Source: Clostridium drakei
Lineage (GTDB): Bacteria > Bacillota > Clostridia > Clostridiales > Clostridiaceae
Direction of reading: 5' to 3'
Assembly: GCF_000633595.2 (NCBI RefSeq)
Contig: NZ_JIBU02000019.1
Span: 1-64,000 of the forward strand
DNA: 64,000 nucleotides
Numbering within the stretch: the first letter of the stretch is position 1; each line of letters begins with the position of its first letter. The translations under genes and the position numbers were made by a program. The notes beneath the pieces were generated by a model. That model searched no databases, was not told where the DNA came from, and saw only the letters and a list, made by a program, of their open reading frames with translations. Below, one piece after another: positions 1-7,190 of the stretch.

Positions 1-47
1 GGCTGTTAACCGATAGGTTGAAGGTTCGAATCCTTTTCGCGGAGCCA
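1..47 (+). tRNA. tRNA-Asn (GTT), 3' portion only
   Basis: The window opens inside a tRNA. The anticodon loop reads CTGTTAA (anticodon GTT, Asn), followed by the anticodon stem, a T arm with GGTTCGAATCC, and a 3' acceptor strand CGCGGA, discriminator G and encoded CCA ending at 47. The D arm and 5' acceptor strand lie outside the window. Confidence 0.9.
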
Positions 48-64
48 ATTTTATATGAATGATC

Positions 65-95
65 AAAGACTGTAGAATATACAGTCTTTTTTTAT
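65..95 (+). terminator. Rho-independent terminator after tRNA-Asn
   Basis: An inverted repeat (AAAGACTGTA and its complement TACAGTCTTT, tiny loop) is followed by a run of seven T. It probably ends the tRNA transcription unit. Confidence 0.8.
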
Positions 96-180
96 TATTT
101 AAGATGTACACCTTTCTTTTTTTATGCTATTATGTTTTTATAAATTTTTATATAACAAATTTAAAGGGGGCTTTATAGCA

Positions 181-1338
181 ATGACTAAAGATAACTTAAT
201 ATCTAATAATGTGCAGAGCATAGAAATTTCAGGTATAAGAAAGTTTTTTAACAAAGTAGTTAATTATCCAGATGCCATATCTTTAACCTTAGGCCAGCCT
301 GATTTTAATGTACCTGATAAAATTAAAAAGGCTATGATTGAAGCAATAAATGAAAACAAAACTACATATACATCAAATGCAGGAATTGTAGAACTTAGAG
401 AAGGAATATCGGATTATTTAAAAAATCAAAATATAAACTATCATAAGGATGAAATATGTATTACTGTTGGTGGTAGTGAGGGTTTAATGGATGTTTTTGC
501 AGCTTTATTGAATCCTTCAGATAAGATTCTTATACCAACACCAGCTTATCCAGCTTATGAAAGCTGTGTAAAGCTTATTGGGGCTAAGATTATAAATTAT
601 AATTTGAATAGTAATTTTTCTATCAACTTTGAGGAATTGAAAAGTATAATAAGCAAAGAAAAGCCTAAGGTTATAGTTGTATCATACCCATGTAATCCGA
701 CTGGAGCTATTTTATCAAAGGAAGATAATGATAAACTTCATCAAATAATTAAAGATAATGAAATTGTAGCTATAACTGATGAAATGTATAGTTCATTGTG
801 TTTTGAAGATCAATATTATTCTATAGCTCAATTTGAGGATATAAAGGATAAAGTAATTGCTGTTGGTGGTTTTTCAAAAATGTTTTCTATGACAGGTCTT
901 AGAATAGGATATGTATGTGCAGTAGAAGGTTTCATGAGTGCTATAATGAAGGTTCACCAATATAATGTATCCTGTGCACCATCCATTGTTCAATGGGCGG
1001 CTTGTGAGGGATTTAAAAGCTGCATGGATGATGTAGAATATATGAGAAAAGAATTTATAAAAAGAAGAGATTATTTATATAATAGGTTTATTAAAATGGG
1101 ATTGGAATCGAATGTTCCTATGGGAGCTTTTTATATGTTTCCATCTATAAAAAAATTTAATATGAAAAGTGATGAATTTTGTGAAAGGCTTCTAAAAGAG
1201 GCAGGTGTTGCTGTTGTTCCAGGTTCAGCTTTTGGAATTGGTGGAGAAGGTCATATGAGAATTTCTTATGCATATAGTATGGAACAATTAAAAGAGGCGT
1301 CAGACAGAATAGAAAACTTTGTGAAAAATTTAAAGTAA
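181..1338 (+). CDS. PLP-dependent class I aminotransferase (aspartate/aromatic type)
   Basis: This 385-residue fold-type I aminotransferase transfers an amino group between an amino acid and a 2-oxoacid in the cytoplasm. Visible signs are LGQPDF near residue 38, the YPAYE segment that packs on the cofactor, SYPCNPTGA, and FSKMFSMTGLRIGY with the Schiff-base lysine at residue 233. The ATG at 181 is preferred because AAAGGGGG sits just upstream; an in-frame start at 124 would add 19 hydrophobic residues with no ribosome site. Substrate cannot be told from sequence; aspartate, alanine or an aromatic amino acid are possible. It stands alone, between a terminator and a regulator gene. Confidence 0.88.
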   Translation: MTKDNLISNNVQSIEISGIRKFFNKVVNYPDAISLTLGQPDFNVPDKIKKAMIEAINENKTTYTSNAGIVELREGISDYLKNQNINYHKDEICITVGGSEGLMDVFAALLNPSDKILIPTPAYPAYESCVKLIGAKIINYNLNSNFSINFEELKSIISKEKPKVIVVSYPCNPTGAILSKEDNDKLHQIIKDNEIVAITDEMYSSLCFEDQYYSIAQFEDIKDKVIAVGGFSKMFSMTGLRIGYVCAVEGFMSAIMKVHQYNVSCAPSIVQWAACEGFKSCMDDVEYMRKEFIKRRDYLYNRFIKMGLESNVPMGAFYMFPSIKKFNMKSDEFCERLLKEAGVAVVPGSAFGIGGEGHMRISYAYSMEQLKEASDRIENFVKNLK

Positions 1339-1400
1339 TTTATAGTGATTTAATTGTTGATTTGAAATTTTTTTATTTAAATAAAGATAAATAGTAAATG

Positions 1401-1429
1401 AAATGGACTTTGAGAAAAGTTCATTTTTT
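1401..1429 (+). terminator. Terminator after the aminotransferase gene
   Basis: AAATGGACTT (1401-1410) pairs with AAGTTCATTT (1417-1426, one G-T pair) and is followed by T residues. A second hairpin, GGCAGTTT pairing with AAACTGCC at about 1484-1508, follows in the same gap and may be a backup terminator. Confidence 0.6.
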
Positions 1430-1537
1430 GATATTATTAAAAAAATAATGAATTAGTCTATTAGTTAATATAAATTTGTAAAGAGGCAGTTTTTTTATTA
1501 AACTGCCCTTTTCATTCATTTTAATATTATAAGTAAA

Positions 1538-1566
1538 TTTACATGAAATTATTCATGTGATAAAAT
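1538..1566 (+). promoter_or_regulatory. Sigma-70-type promoter with internal palindrome for the sigma-54 activator gene
   Basis: TTTACA (1538-1543) and TAAAAT (1561-1566) are separated by exactly 17 bp. The inverted repeat ACATGAA-atta-TTCATGT (1541-1558) fills the space between them, so a bound dimer would block polymerase. The bound protein is unknown; autoregulation is one possibility. Confidence 0.5.
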
Positions 1567-1639
1567 ACAATTAATGATTTTAAAATTGCAATTTCAAATA
1601 TAAATATAAATATAAATATTAATAAAGTGGTGAAATTAT

Positions 1640-3373
1640 ATGTATAGTGCAATGTATGAAATAAGAGAATTTATACAGAATTTAATAGAGACAACAAGTT
1701 CTATTATTGAGTTTGATATCTATGTTATGGATAGCCATTTAGTAAGAGTTGCTGCAACTGGGTTATTTAAAGAATCCATAGGACAAGCACTTCCAAAGGG
1801 GTGTGCTAATGATTATGTTATAGAAAATGGTAAGGTTTTAATTATAGATAGCCCTAAAGGTAATAAAATATGTTATACATGTCCCATTAAGACTTATGGA
1901 AAATGCTTTAATGAGTATTCTATAGCATATCCTATAAAAAATGATGGAAAATGTATTGGAGCTATTACGATTATGTCATTAACTTCCAAACTTAAAGAAA
2001 AACAGGTTAAAATAAGAAGTCAACTTATAACTTTTTTAGAAAGGTTAGCAGAAAGTATTTTAACTAAAATAAAGGAAAAAGAAACAAAGGATAGATTAAT
2101 AACAGTTTTAAATTCTATAAGTGAGGGAGTTGTTCTTACAAGCTCCTCAGGAGAAATACTTGTTTGCAATAGTATTATGGAAGAAATGTTAAAACATAAG
2201 AATAATGTAAAAGAAATTTTTGTGGAAGATAATTTTGAAAATATAATAAGTGATTTTAAAGAGGAAGCTGATAAGGAATTGGAAGTTATTTTAAGAGCAC
2301 CAATTCCTAATAATAGAATGTTTATAAGTATAAAATTCATAAATAACAGTAATGAAAAGACGGATATTCTTTTTATATTTAAACATAAAAAAGAATTGAG
2401 TAATATAGCATATAAACTTTTAGCTGATGCTTCACATTTAAATATAAATCTTGACAGTATAAAGGGTAATAGTAAGTTAATTAATCAAACTAAAAATCTT
2501 GCTACACAAGCGGCAAAATATGAATCTAATATTTTAATTTTAGGTGAAAGTGGTACAGGAAAAGAAGTATTTGCACGGGCTATTCATAAAATGAGTAAAA
2601 GAAAAGAAGAACCTTTCATAGCTATTAATTGTGCTGCAATACCTGAAAATCTTCTTGAAAGTGAACTTTTTGGATATGAAAGTGGTGCTTTTACAGGTGC
2701 AAATAAAGGTGGAAAACCGGGTAAATTTGAACTTGCTAACGGAGGAACTATTTTTCTTGACGAAGTTGGAGATTTATCATTACATTTGCAGCCTAAATTG
2801 CTTAGAGTTATAGAACAGGGACAATTGGAAAGAGTAGGAGGAGTAAAGTCCATAAAATTGGATGTGAGAATAATTTCAGCTACTAATAAGGATCTTGAAG
2901 CTATGGTAAAAAAGGGAGAATTCAGAGAGGATTTTTTTTATAGATTATGTGTAATACCAATAATGATACCTCCTCTTAGAAAACGACTAGAGGATATAAT
3001 TTTACTTGCAGAGTATTTTCTTGATAAATATGATAAAAAATTAAATAAAAATATAGTTGGCATATCGGAAGAAGTAAAAAAGCAATTATTGTTATATGAT
3101 TGGCCAGGAAACGTAAGGGAGCTGGAGAATGTTGTTGAGTACTCTGTCAATATGGAAAATAAAGATATACTTACATTGTCCTGTATCCCTAAAAAAATAA
3201 GTGTAGGAAAAAAAGAAATTCAATATAATAATTTAGAATCAATAAGAAAAAAATGTCTTGAGAAATTAATAGTTGAACATGGTAGCACTCTTGCAGGTAA
3301 ACAAAAAATTGCAGAAGAATTAGGAATAAGTCTTTCCACATTATATAGAGATATAAAAAAATATAATTTATAA
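1640..3373 (+). CDS. Sigma-54-dependent transcriptional activator with N-terminal sensor domains
   Basis: This 577-residue enhancer-binding protein drives RNA polymerase-sigma54 by ATP hydrolysis. An N-terminal sensor region (about 1-130) carries C78, C81 and C89 in a CxxC-x7-C arrangement. A PAS-like segment (about 150-250) follows. The AAA+ domain has Walker A GESGTGKE at 302, the sigma-54 contact loop GAFTGA at 349-354 and Walker B FLDEVGD. A Fis-type helix-turn-helix ends the protein (about 535-577). The architecture resembles clostridial amino-acid-catabolism activators such as PrdR. The next two genes lie behind a sigma-54 promoter, so they are the likely targets. Ligand is unknown; the cysteines hint at metal or redox sensing. 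Confidence 0.92.
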   Translation: MYSAMYEIREFIQNLIETTSSIIEFDIYVMDSHLVRVAATGLFKESIGQALPKGCANDYVIENGKVLIIDSPKGNKICYTCPIKTYGKCFNEYSIAYPIKNDGKCIGAITIMSLTSKLKEKQVKIRSQLITFLERLAESILTKIKEKETKDRLITVLNSISEGVVLTSSSGEILVCNSIMEEMLKHKNNVKEIFVEDNFENIISDFKEEADKELEVILRAPIPNNRMFISIKFINNSNEKTDILFIFKHKKELSNIAYKLLADASHLNINLDSIKGNSKLINQTKNLATQAAKYESNILILGESGTGKEVFARAIHKMSKRKEEPFIAINCAAIPENLLESELFGYESGAFTGANKGGKPGKFELANGGTIFLDEVGDLSLHLQPKLLRVIEQGQLERVGGVKSIKLDVRIISATNKDLEAMVKKGEFREDFFYRLCVIPIMIPPLRKRLEDIILLAEYFLDKYDKKLNKNIVGISEEVKKQLLLYDWPGNVRELENVVEYSVNMENKDILTLSCIPKKISVGKKEIQYNNLESIRKKCLEKLIVEHGSTLAGKQKIAEELGISLSTLYRDIKKYNL

Positions 3374-3396
3374 AATTCAATATGAAGTTCAAAATG

Positions 3397-3429
3397 AAAA
3401 ATCTATTGTCAAAATGACAATAGATTTTT
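3397..3429 (+). terminator. Terminator of the activator gene
   Basis: A perfect 14-bp stem (3397-3410 with 3416-3429) closes on a 5-base loop, and its 3' arm ends in a T run. The loop-proximal part contains TTGTCAAAATGACAA, so the same DNA may also serve as an activator site. Confidence 0.75.
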
Positions 3430-3515
3430 GTTGCAAAATGACGGGAAAATGCGATATTATAAAGACGTATTATTAAAATGACAATTCATTTTGACAATAA
3501 TCATTAAAAATAATG
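3405..3515 (+). promoter_or_regulatory. Candidate upstream activator sites for the sigma-54 activator
   Basis: AAAATGAC recurs around 3411, 3435 and 3475, and TTTTGACAAT occurs around 3489. TTGTCAAAATGACAA is itself a palindrome. These repeats lie 40-150 bp upstream of the -24/-12 promoter, where Fis-type enhancer proteins usually bind. Which repeats form the real site is inference. Confidence 0.5.
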
Positions 3516-3548
3516 ATGCATATGTACAAAATTTCAGAAATTTAATTG

Positions 3549-3564
3549 TGGCATGTTTATTGCT
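3549..3564 (+). promoter_or_regulatory. Sigma-54 (-24/-12) promoter
   Basis: TGGCATG-TTTA-TTGCT matches the TGGCAYR-N4-TTGCW consensus at every position. It puts the start point near 3575, about 100 bases before the amidase gene. Confidence 0.88.
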
Positions 3565-3672
3565 GTTATATTATTGTGAAGATTCTAAAAAGAGTCAAAA
3601 GGGGGAAGGTACTGAATTAGCTGTAATTCAATTAAAATATGAATTTTCATTGATAATATAGGAGGAATAAAT

Positions 3673-4458
3673 ATGAAACCAGTTATAGGCATATGTGCAG
3701 ATTATTCTTATGGATTGAATGGAGTTTATGAAGGATTCGGATGTGGATTTGATTACCAAATTGCTGCTGATGATTATATTAAGGCAGTTGAAAAGGCAGA
3801 TGGAATTCCTGTAATTATTCCAGTGTTTAATGATTTGAATAACATTGGGAATGTTATTAATATTGTGGATGGTATAATTTTTGCAGGGGGAGCAGATATT
3901 GAACCAAAGCATTATGGACAATATATAGGAGCAAAAATAGGAAAAATAATTCCAGAAAGAGATAAACAGGAATTACAATTAGCAAAGAATATTATTGAAA
4001 ATACTGAAATCCCTATTTTAGGTGTTTGCAGAGGATATCAACTTTTAAATGTAGTTTGTGGAGGAACTCTTTATCAGGACTTATCTGAAATTCCATTAGA
4101 ATTAAGAAATAATAAAATTATAAATCATTCAATGAAGGGGTCACCAAAATATAACCCGGTACATGAAGTTGAAATTAATGAAAAAAGTATATTTTATAGA
4201 ATTTTTAATAAGAAAACTATGAGCGTGAATTCTTATCATCATCAGGCAATAAAGGATGTAGCTGACGATTTTCATGTTTCTACTATATCACCAGATGGAA
4301 TAGTTGAAGCTATAGAATTAAAAAGGCAAGATAGATTTGTTGTAGGTGTACAATGGCATCCTGAAATGTTAAGTGAACGCAATGATGAGCAACTTTTGAT
4401 ATTTAAAGCACTTATAAATGCATGTAAGGAATATAAAATACTTCATTGTGCTAGTTAG
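3673..4458 (+). CDS. Gamma-glutamyl-gamma-aminobutyrate hydrolase-like amidase (peptidase C26)
   Basis: This 261-residue class I glutamine-amidotransferase-fold hydrolase resembles PuuD, which releases glutamate from gamma-glutamyl-GABA. Visible are the oxyanion segment FAGGADIEP, the nucleophile elbow LGVCRGYQ with its catalytic Cys, and the VQWHPE segment carrying the His-Glu pair. AGGAGG sits eight bases before the ATG. It is the first gene behind the sigma-54 promoter and is followed by an amino-acid permease, which suggests uptake and hydrolysis of a gamma-glutamyl or related amide for nitrogen or energy. The true substrate is not certain; other C26 members cut different gamma-glutamyl compounds. 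Confidence 0.88.
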   Translation: MKPVIGICADYSYGLNGVYEGFGCGFDYQIAADDYIKAVEKADGIPVIIPVFNDLNNIGNVINIVDGIIFAGGADIEPKHYGQYIGAKIGKIIPERDKQELQLAKNIIENTEIPILGVCRGYQLLNVVCGGTLYQDLSEIPLELRNNKIINHSMKGSPKYNPVHEVEINEKSIFYRIFNKKTMSVNSYHHQAIKDVADDFHVSTISPDGIVEAIELKRQDRFVVGVQWHPEMLSERNDEQLLIFKALINACKEYKILHCAS

Positions 4459-4539
4459 CTGATTGGAATCACTTTATAATTGTAAATAATATAGACAATT
4501 AACTGAATGAAATATTTTAGATTTAAGGTGGTTAGAAGA

Positions 4540-5949
4540 ATGAGCGATAAAAATAATGGTTCGCATGAAAATCTTGAACGTGGATTAGAAGAAAGACATA
4601 TTCAAATGATAGCATTAGGTGGCGCAATAGGTGTTGGCTTATTCTTAGGATCAGCAACTACTATTAGAATGGCAGGACCTGCAATTTTGCTATCATATTT
4701 AGCTGGAGGAATTATCTTATTTATTATTATGCGTGCACTTGGTGAAATGGCAGTTGAACATCCAGTTGCAGGTTCATTTAGCGCTTATGCTAATGAGTAT
4801 ATGGGACCACTTGCTGGATATTTAACAGGATGGACTTATTGGTTGAATTGGATCTCATGTTGCATGGCGGAAGTTACTGCAATAGGAATTTATGTTAATT
4901 TTTGGTTTCCGTCTATCCCTAAATGGATATCAGCTTTAGTAACTCTCGTTGTTATGGTATGTATAAACTTAGTTGCAGTAAAAGCTTTTGGAGAATGTGA
5001 ATTTTGGTTTGCTCTTATAAAAGTTGTTGCTATTATTGCCATGATTATCATAGGCATAGTTATGATTGTAACTGGAATAGGTAATGCAGGAAAGCCTATT
5101 GGTATTTCAAACTTATGGATTAATGGCGGGTTTTTCCCTAATGGAATAAAAGGACCTGTGAGCGCTTTGGCATTAGTTACTTTTGCCTTCTTTGGTACTG
5201 AACTTATAGGTATTACTGCTGGTGAAGCAAAAAATCCAGAAAAAACTATACCATCTGCTATTAATAAAGTTTTCTGGAGAATTTGTATATTCTATGTAGG
5301 AGCATTGACAGTAATCATGTGTCTTTATCCATGGGATAAAATAGGGGTAATTGGCAGTCCATTTGTCTTGACATTTAGTAAACTTGGTATTAAATCTGCA
5401 GCTGGAATTATAAACTTTGTTGTATTGACAGCAGCGTTTTCTGGATGCAATAGTGGTATTTATACAACAGGGCGTATGGTATATAATTTGTCTCTTCAAG
5501 GTTCAGCACCAAAAGTTTTTGGAAAAGTTAGTAAAAGACATGTTCCTATGAATGCAATTTTGGCATCTTCAGCATGTATGCTAATTGGTGTTGTGCTTAA
5601 TTATTTTTTACCAGGTAAGGTGTTTTTATATCTTGCTAGTATTGCAACCTTTGCAGGTTTATTTGCATGGTTTATGATAGTATTAGTACAAATAAAGTTT
5701 AGAAAGAGTCTTACATCTGATCAAGTAAAAACATTAAAGTTTCCAATGAAGATGTATCCATATACAAATTATTTTGCTTTAGTATACTTGGTATTCGTAT
5801 TTTTTATGATGGCTTTGAATCCTGATACGCTAATAGCAGTTATTGTAGGACCAATTTGGCTTATAGGTTTGACTGTTTGCTATTATGTATTTGGTCTTAA
5901 TAAAAACAATTCTTCTAAAGAGGAAAGCAATTTTAAAGAAGGTTGCTAA
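4540..5949 (+). CDS. Amino acid permease (APC superfamily, AAT family)
   Basis: This 469-residue, about 12-helix cytoplasmic-membrane transporter belongs to the APC superfamily. The first helix carries the family signature IALGGAIGVGLFLGSA, followed by GPAILLSYLAGG and RALGEMAVEHP. GAVELIGITAGE-like sequence (here FGTELIGITAGEAKNPEKTIP) in helix 6 is typical of GABA, proline and aromatic amino acid permeases. ATG 4540 is preferred over an in-frame ATG at 4507 because AAGGTGG precedes it at normal spacing. It shares the sigma-54 promoter with the amidase gene 80 bp upstream. The substrate is probably a gamma-glutamyl-derived or GABA-like amino acid, by context only. Confidence 0.9.
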   Translation: MSDKNNGSHENLERGLEERHIQMIALGGAIGVGLFLGSATTIRMAGPAILLSYLAGGIILFIIMRALGEMAVEHPVAGSFSAYANEYMGPLAGYLTGWTYWLNWISCCMAEVTAIGIYVNFWFPSIPKWISALVTLVVMVCINLVAVKAFGECEFWFALIKVVAIIAMIIIGIVMIVTGIGNAGKPIGISNLWINGGFFPNGIKGPVSALALVTFAFFGTELIGITAGEAKNPEKTIPSAINKVFWRICIFYVGALTVIMCLYPWDKIGVIGSPFVLTFSKLGIKSAAGIINFVVLTAAFSGCNSGIYTTGRMVYNLSLQGSAPKVFGKVSKRHVPMNAILASSACMLIGVVLNYFLPGKVFLYLASIATFAGLFAWFMIVLVQIKFRKSLTSDQVKTLKFPMKMYPYTNYFALVYLVFVFFMMALNPDTLIAVIVGPIWLIGLTVCYYVFGLNKNNSSKEESNFKEGC

Positions 5950-5964
5950 TTAAAAGTACAAAAT

Positions 5965-6000
5965 AAAAAGCTTGTTGTTACTTTGACAGCAAGCTTTTTT
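5965..6000. terminator. Bidirectional terminator between convergent genes
   Basis: AAAAAGCTTG...CAAGCTTTTTT forms a strong stem flanked by A and T runs, between the permease and the convergent MerR gene. Confidence 0.8.
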
Positions 6001-6030
6001 AAATTTGAAAAAATAATGTTATAAATTATT

Positions 6031-6834
6031 CTATATTTTAATTGAAATTTCTGTAATAAAATTACTTTCATTATCTGTGTTTAGAATATCAACAATATAA
6101 ATTTCATATATATCTTCAGAAATATTAAAACCATTTAAATTCATGTAGTTAAATAGATTTTTATATGTAGTATCTAATGTATTATAAGATCCATAATGAT
6201 AAGTACAAAGGTAATGTCCTGCAGGTTTTATTTTTAAATATTGATCTTTAAAAATGCTATCTACTACTACAAACATTTCAGTATTTCTGTTTTTTTCGAA
6301 AGAATCATATTTTTCTATACATCCTACATCCCAAAAGCATGTATCTAAACAGTTTCCTATATGTTCTTTTATTTTGGAAAGGGTCAAGTTAAAATCTTGC
6401 AATCCGTTAACACGTTGAACAGGTATTGAATATAGATATTTTTCAGGTACATACTTTATGATAAATTCATCACTATTTTTTATATTATCTACTTGTTTTA
6501 TTCGATTAAGGCTCTTTTGTAATCTCTTATTAATTGTTTCCAAATTAGCAATTTTATTTTGAATTTTGGAAATTTGATTTTCAAATAGAAGAATATTTTT
6601 TTCTAATGATCTCTGAGTAAGATGATTTTTAATTTCCTTTAAAGACATTCCTATTTCTTTGAGAGACAAAATTAGATATAAAAGTTCAAATTGATTCAAA
6701 AAATAATATCTATATCCGTTATTTTGATCTACATATTGTGGCTTTAAAATACCTATTTTGTCGTAAAAAAGAAGTGTTTGTTTAGTAATATTAAATATTT
6801 TACAAACTTGTCCAGATGTAAATTGCAATTCCAT
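6031..6834 (-). CDS. MerR-family regulator with C-terminal effector-binding domain
   Basis: This 267-residue DNA-bending regulator has an N-terminal winged helix (residues 1-70; SGQVCKIFNITKQTLLFYDKIG, then YRYY), a dimerisation coiled coil (about 80-120) and a C-terminal GyrI/BmrR-like effector domain (about 125-267). GGAGG precedes its ATG. It is divergent from the 13-gene EET and quinone cluster. The intergenic region holds a typical MerR promoter (19-bp spacer over a palindrome) reading toward that cluster, so it probably activates the cluster when a small hydrophobic or aromatic ligand binds. It is paralogous to the regulator at 29774-30595. Ligand is unknown. Confidence 0.88.
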   Translation of the reverse strand: MELQFTSGQVCKIFNITKQTLLFYDKIGILKPQYVDQNNGYRYYFLNQFELLYLILSLKEIGMSLKEIKNHLTQRSLEKNILLFENQISKIQNKIANLETINKRLQKSLNRIKQVDNIKNSDEFIIKYVPEKYLYSIPVQRVNGLQDFNLTLSKIKEHIGNCLDTCFWDVGCIEKYDSFEKNRNTEMFVVVDSIFKDQYLKIKPAGHYLCTYHYGSYNTLDTTYKNLFNYMNLNGFNISEDIYEIYIVDILNTDNESNFITEISIKI

Positions 6835-6878
6835 TTAAGTTCCTCCATAAATTTTAATGATATTCTAATATTATTTTA

Positions 6879-6909
6879 TTGACTATATTTTAAGAATATA
6901 GTTTATACT
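6879..6909 (+). promoter_or_regulatory. MerR-type promoter and operator of the EET/quinone cluster
   Basis: TTGACT (6879-6884) and TATACT (6904-6909) are separated by 19 bp, longer than the usual 17. The perfect inverted repeat ACTATATT-ttaag-AATATAGT (6882-6902) fills the spacer. Overlong spacer plus central dyad is the hallmark of MerR-activated promoters. The 280-base leader that follows contains a 9-bp stem (6971-6979 with 6985-6993) but no recognisable riboswitch or gene. Confidence 0.85.
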
Positions 6910-7190
6910 TAACATTGTCAATATATTATCAATATTAGAAGAACTTATGCAGACGTATAGTAGTACTTATCCCTCACTTGAAGAAAGTGGGGGTATTAGT
7001 AATGGTGTGAATGGGTTAAATTAAAAATATTAGCTAAAAATGTAATATTGAGATGTTAAAACAAAGATTATTTTCTAAGTTTTGATTTAAATTTCATTGG
7101 AAAATGGAAACGTTTTTTGTTGGAATTTAGATATATAAGGAAATCACAATTTCCTAATTTATTTGTATTAAAAGAGAGGGGGACATACTA

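Noticed and set aside
2584-2853. Minus-strand open frames inside the sigma-54 activator gene, and similar ones throughout
   Set aside because: They shadow a clear gene, have no ribosome sites and no recognisable domains.
7104-7119. Catabolite-responsive (cre) site TGGAAACGTTTTTTG
   Set aside because: The left half fits but the right half lacks the CA of the consensus; too weak to claim.
6910-7190. FMN riboswitch before the flavinylated reductase gene
   Set aside because: The leader lacks the conserved AGGGG/CGGTG-type RFN elements.
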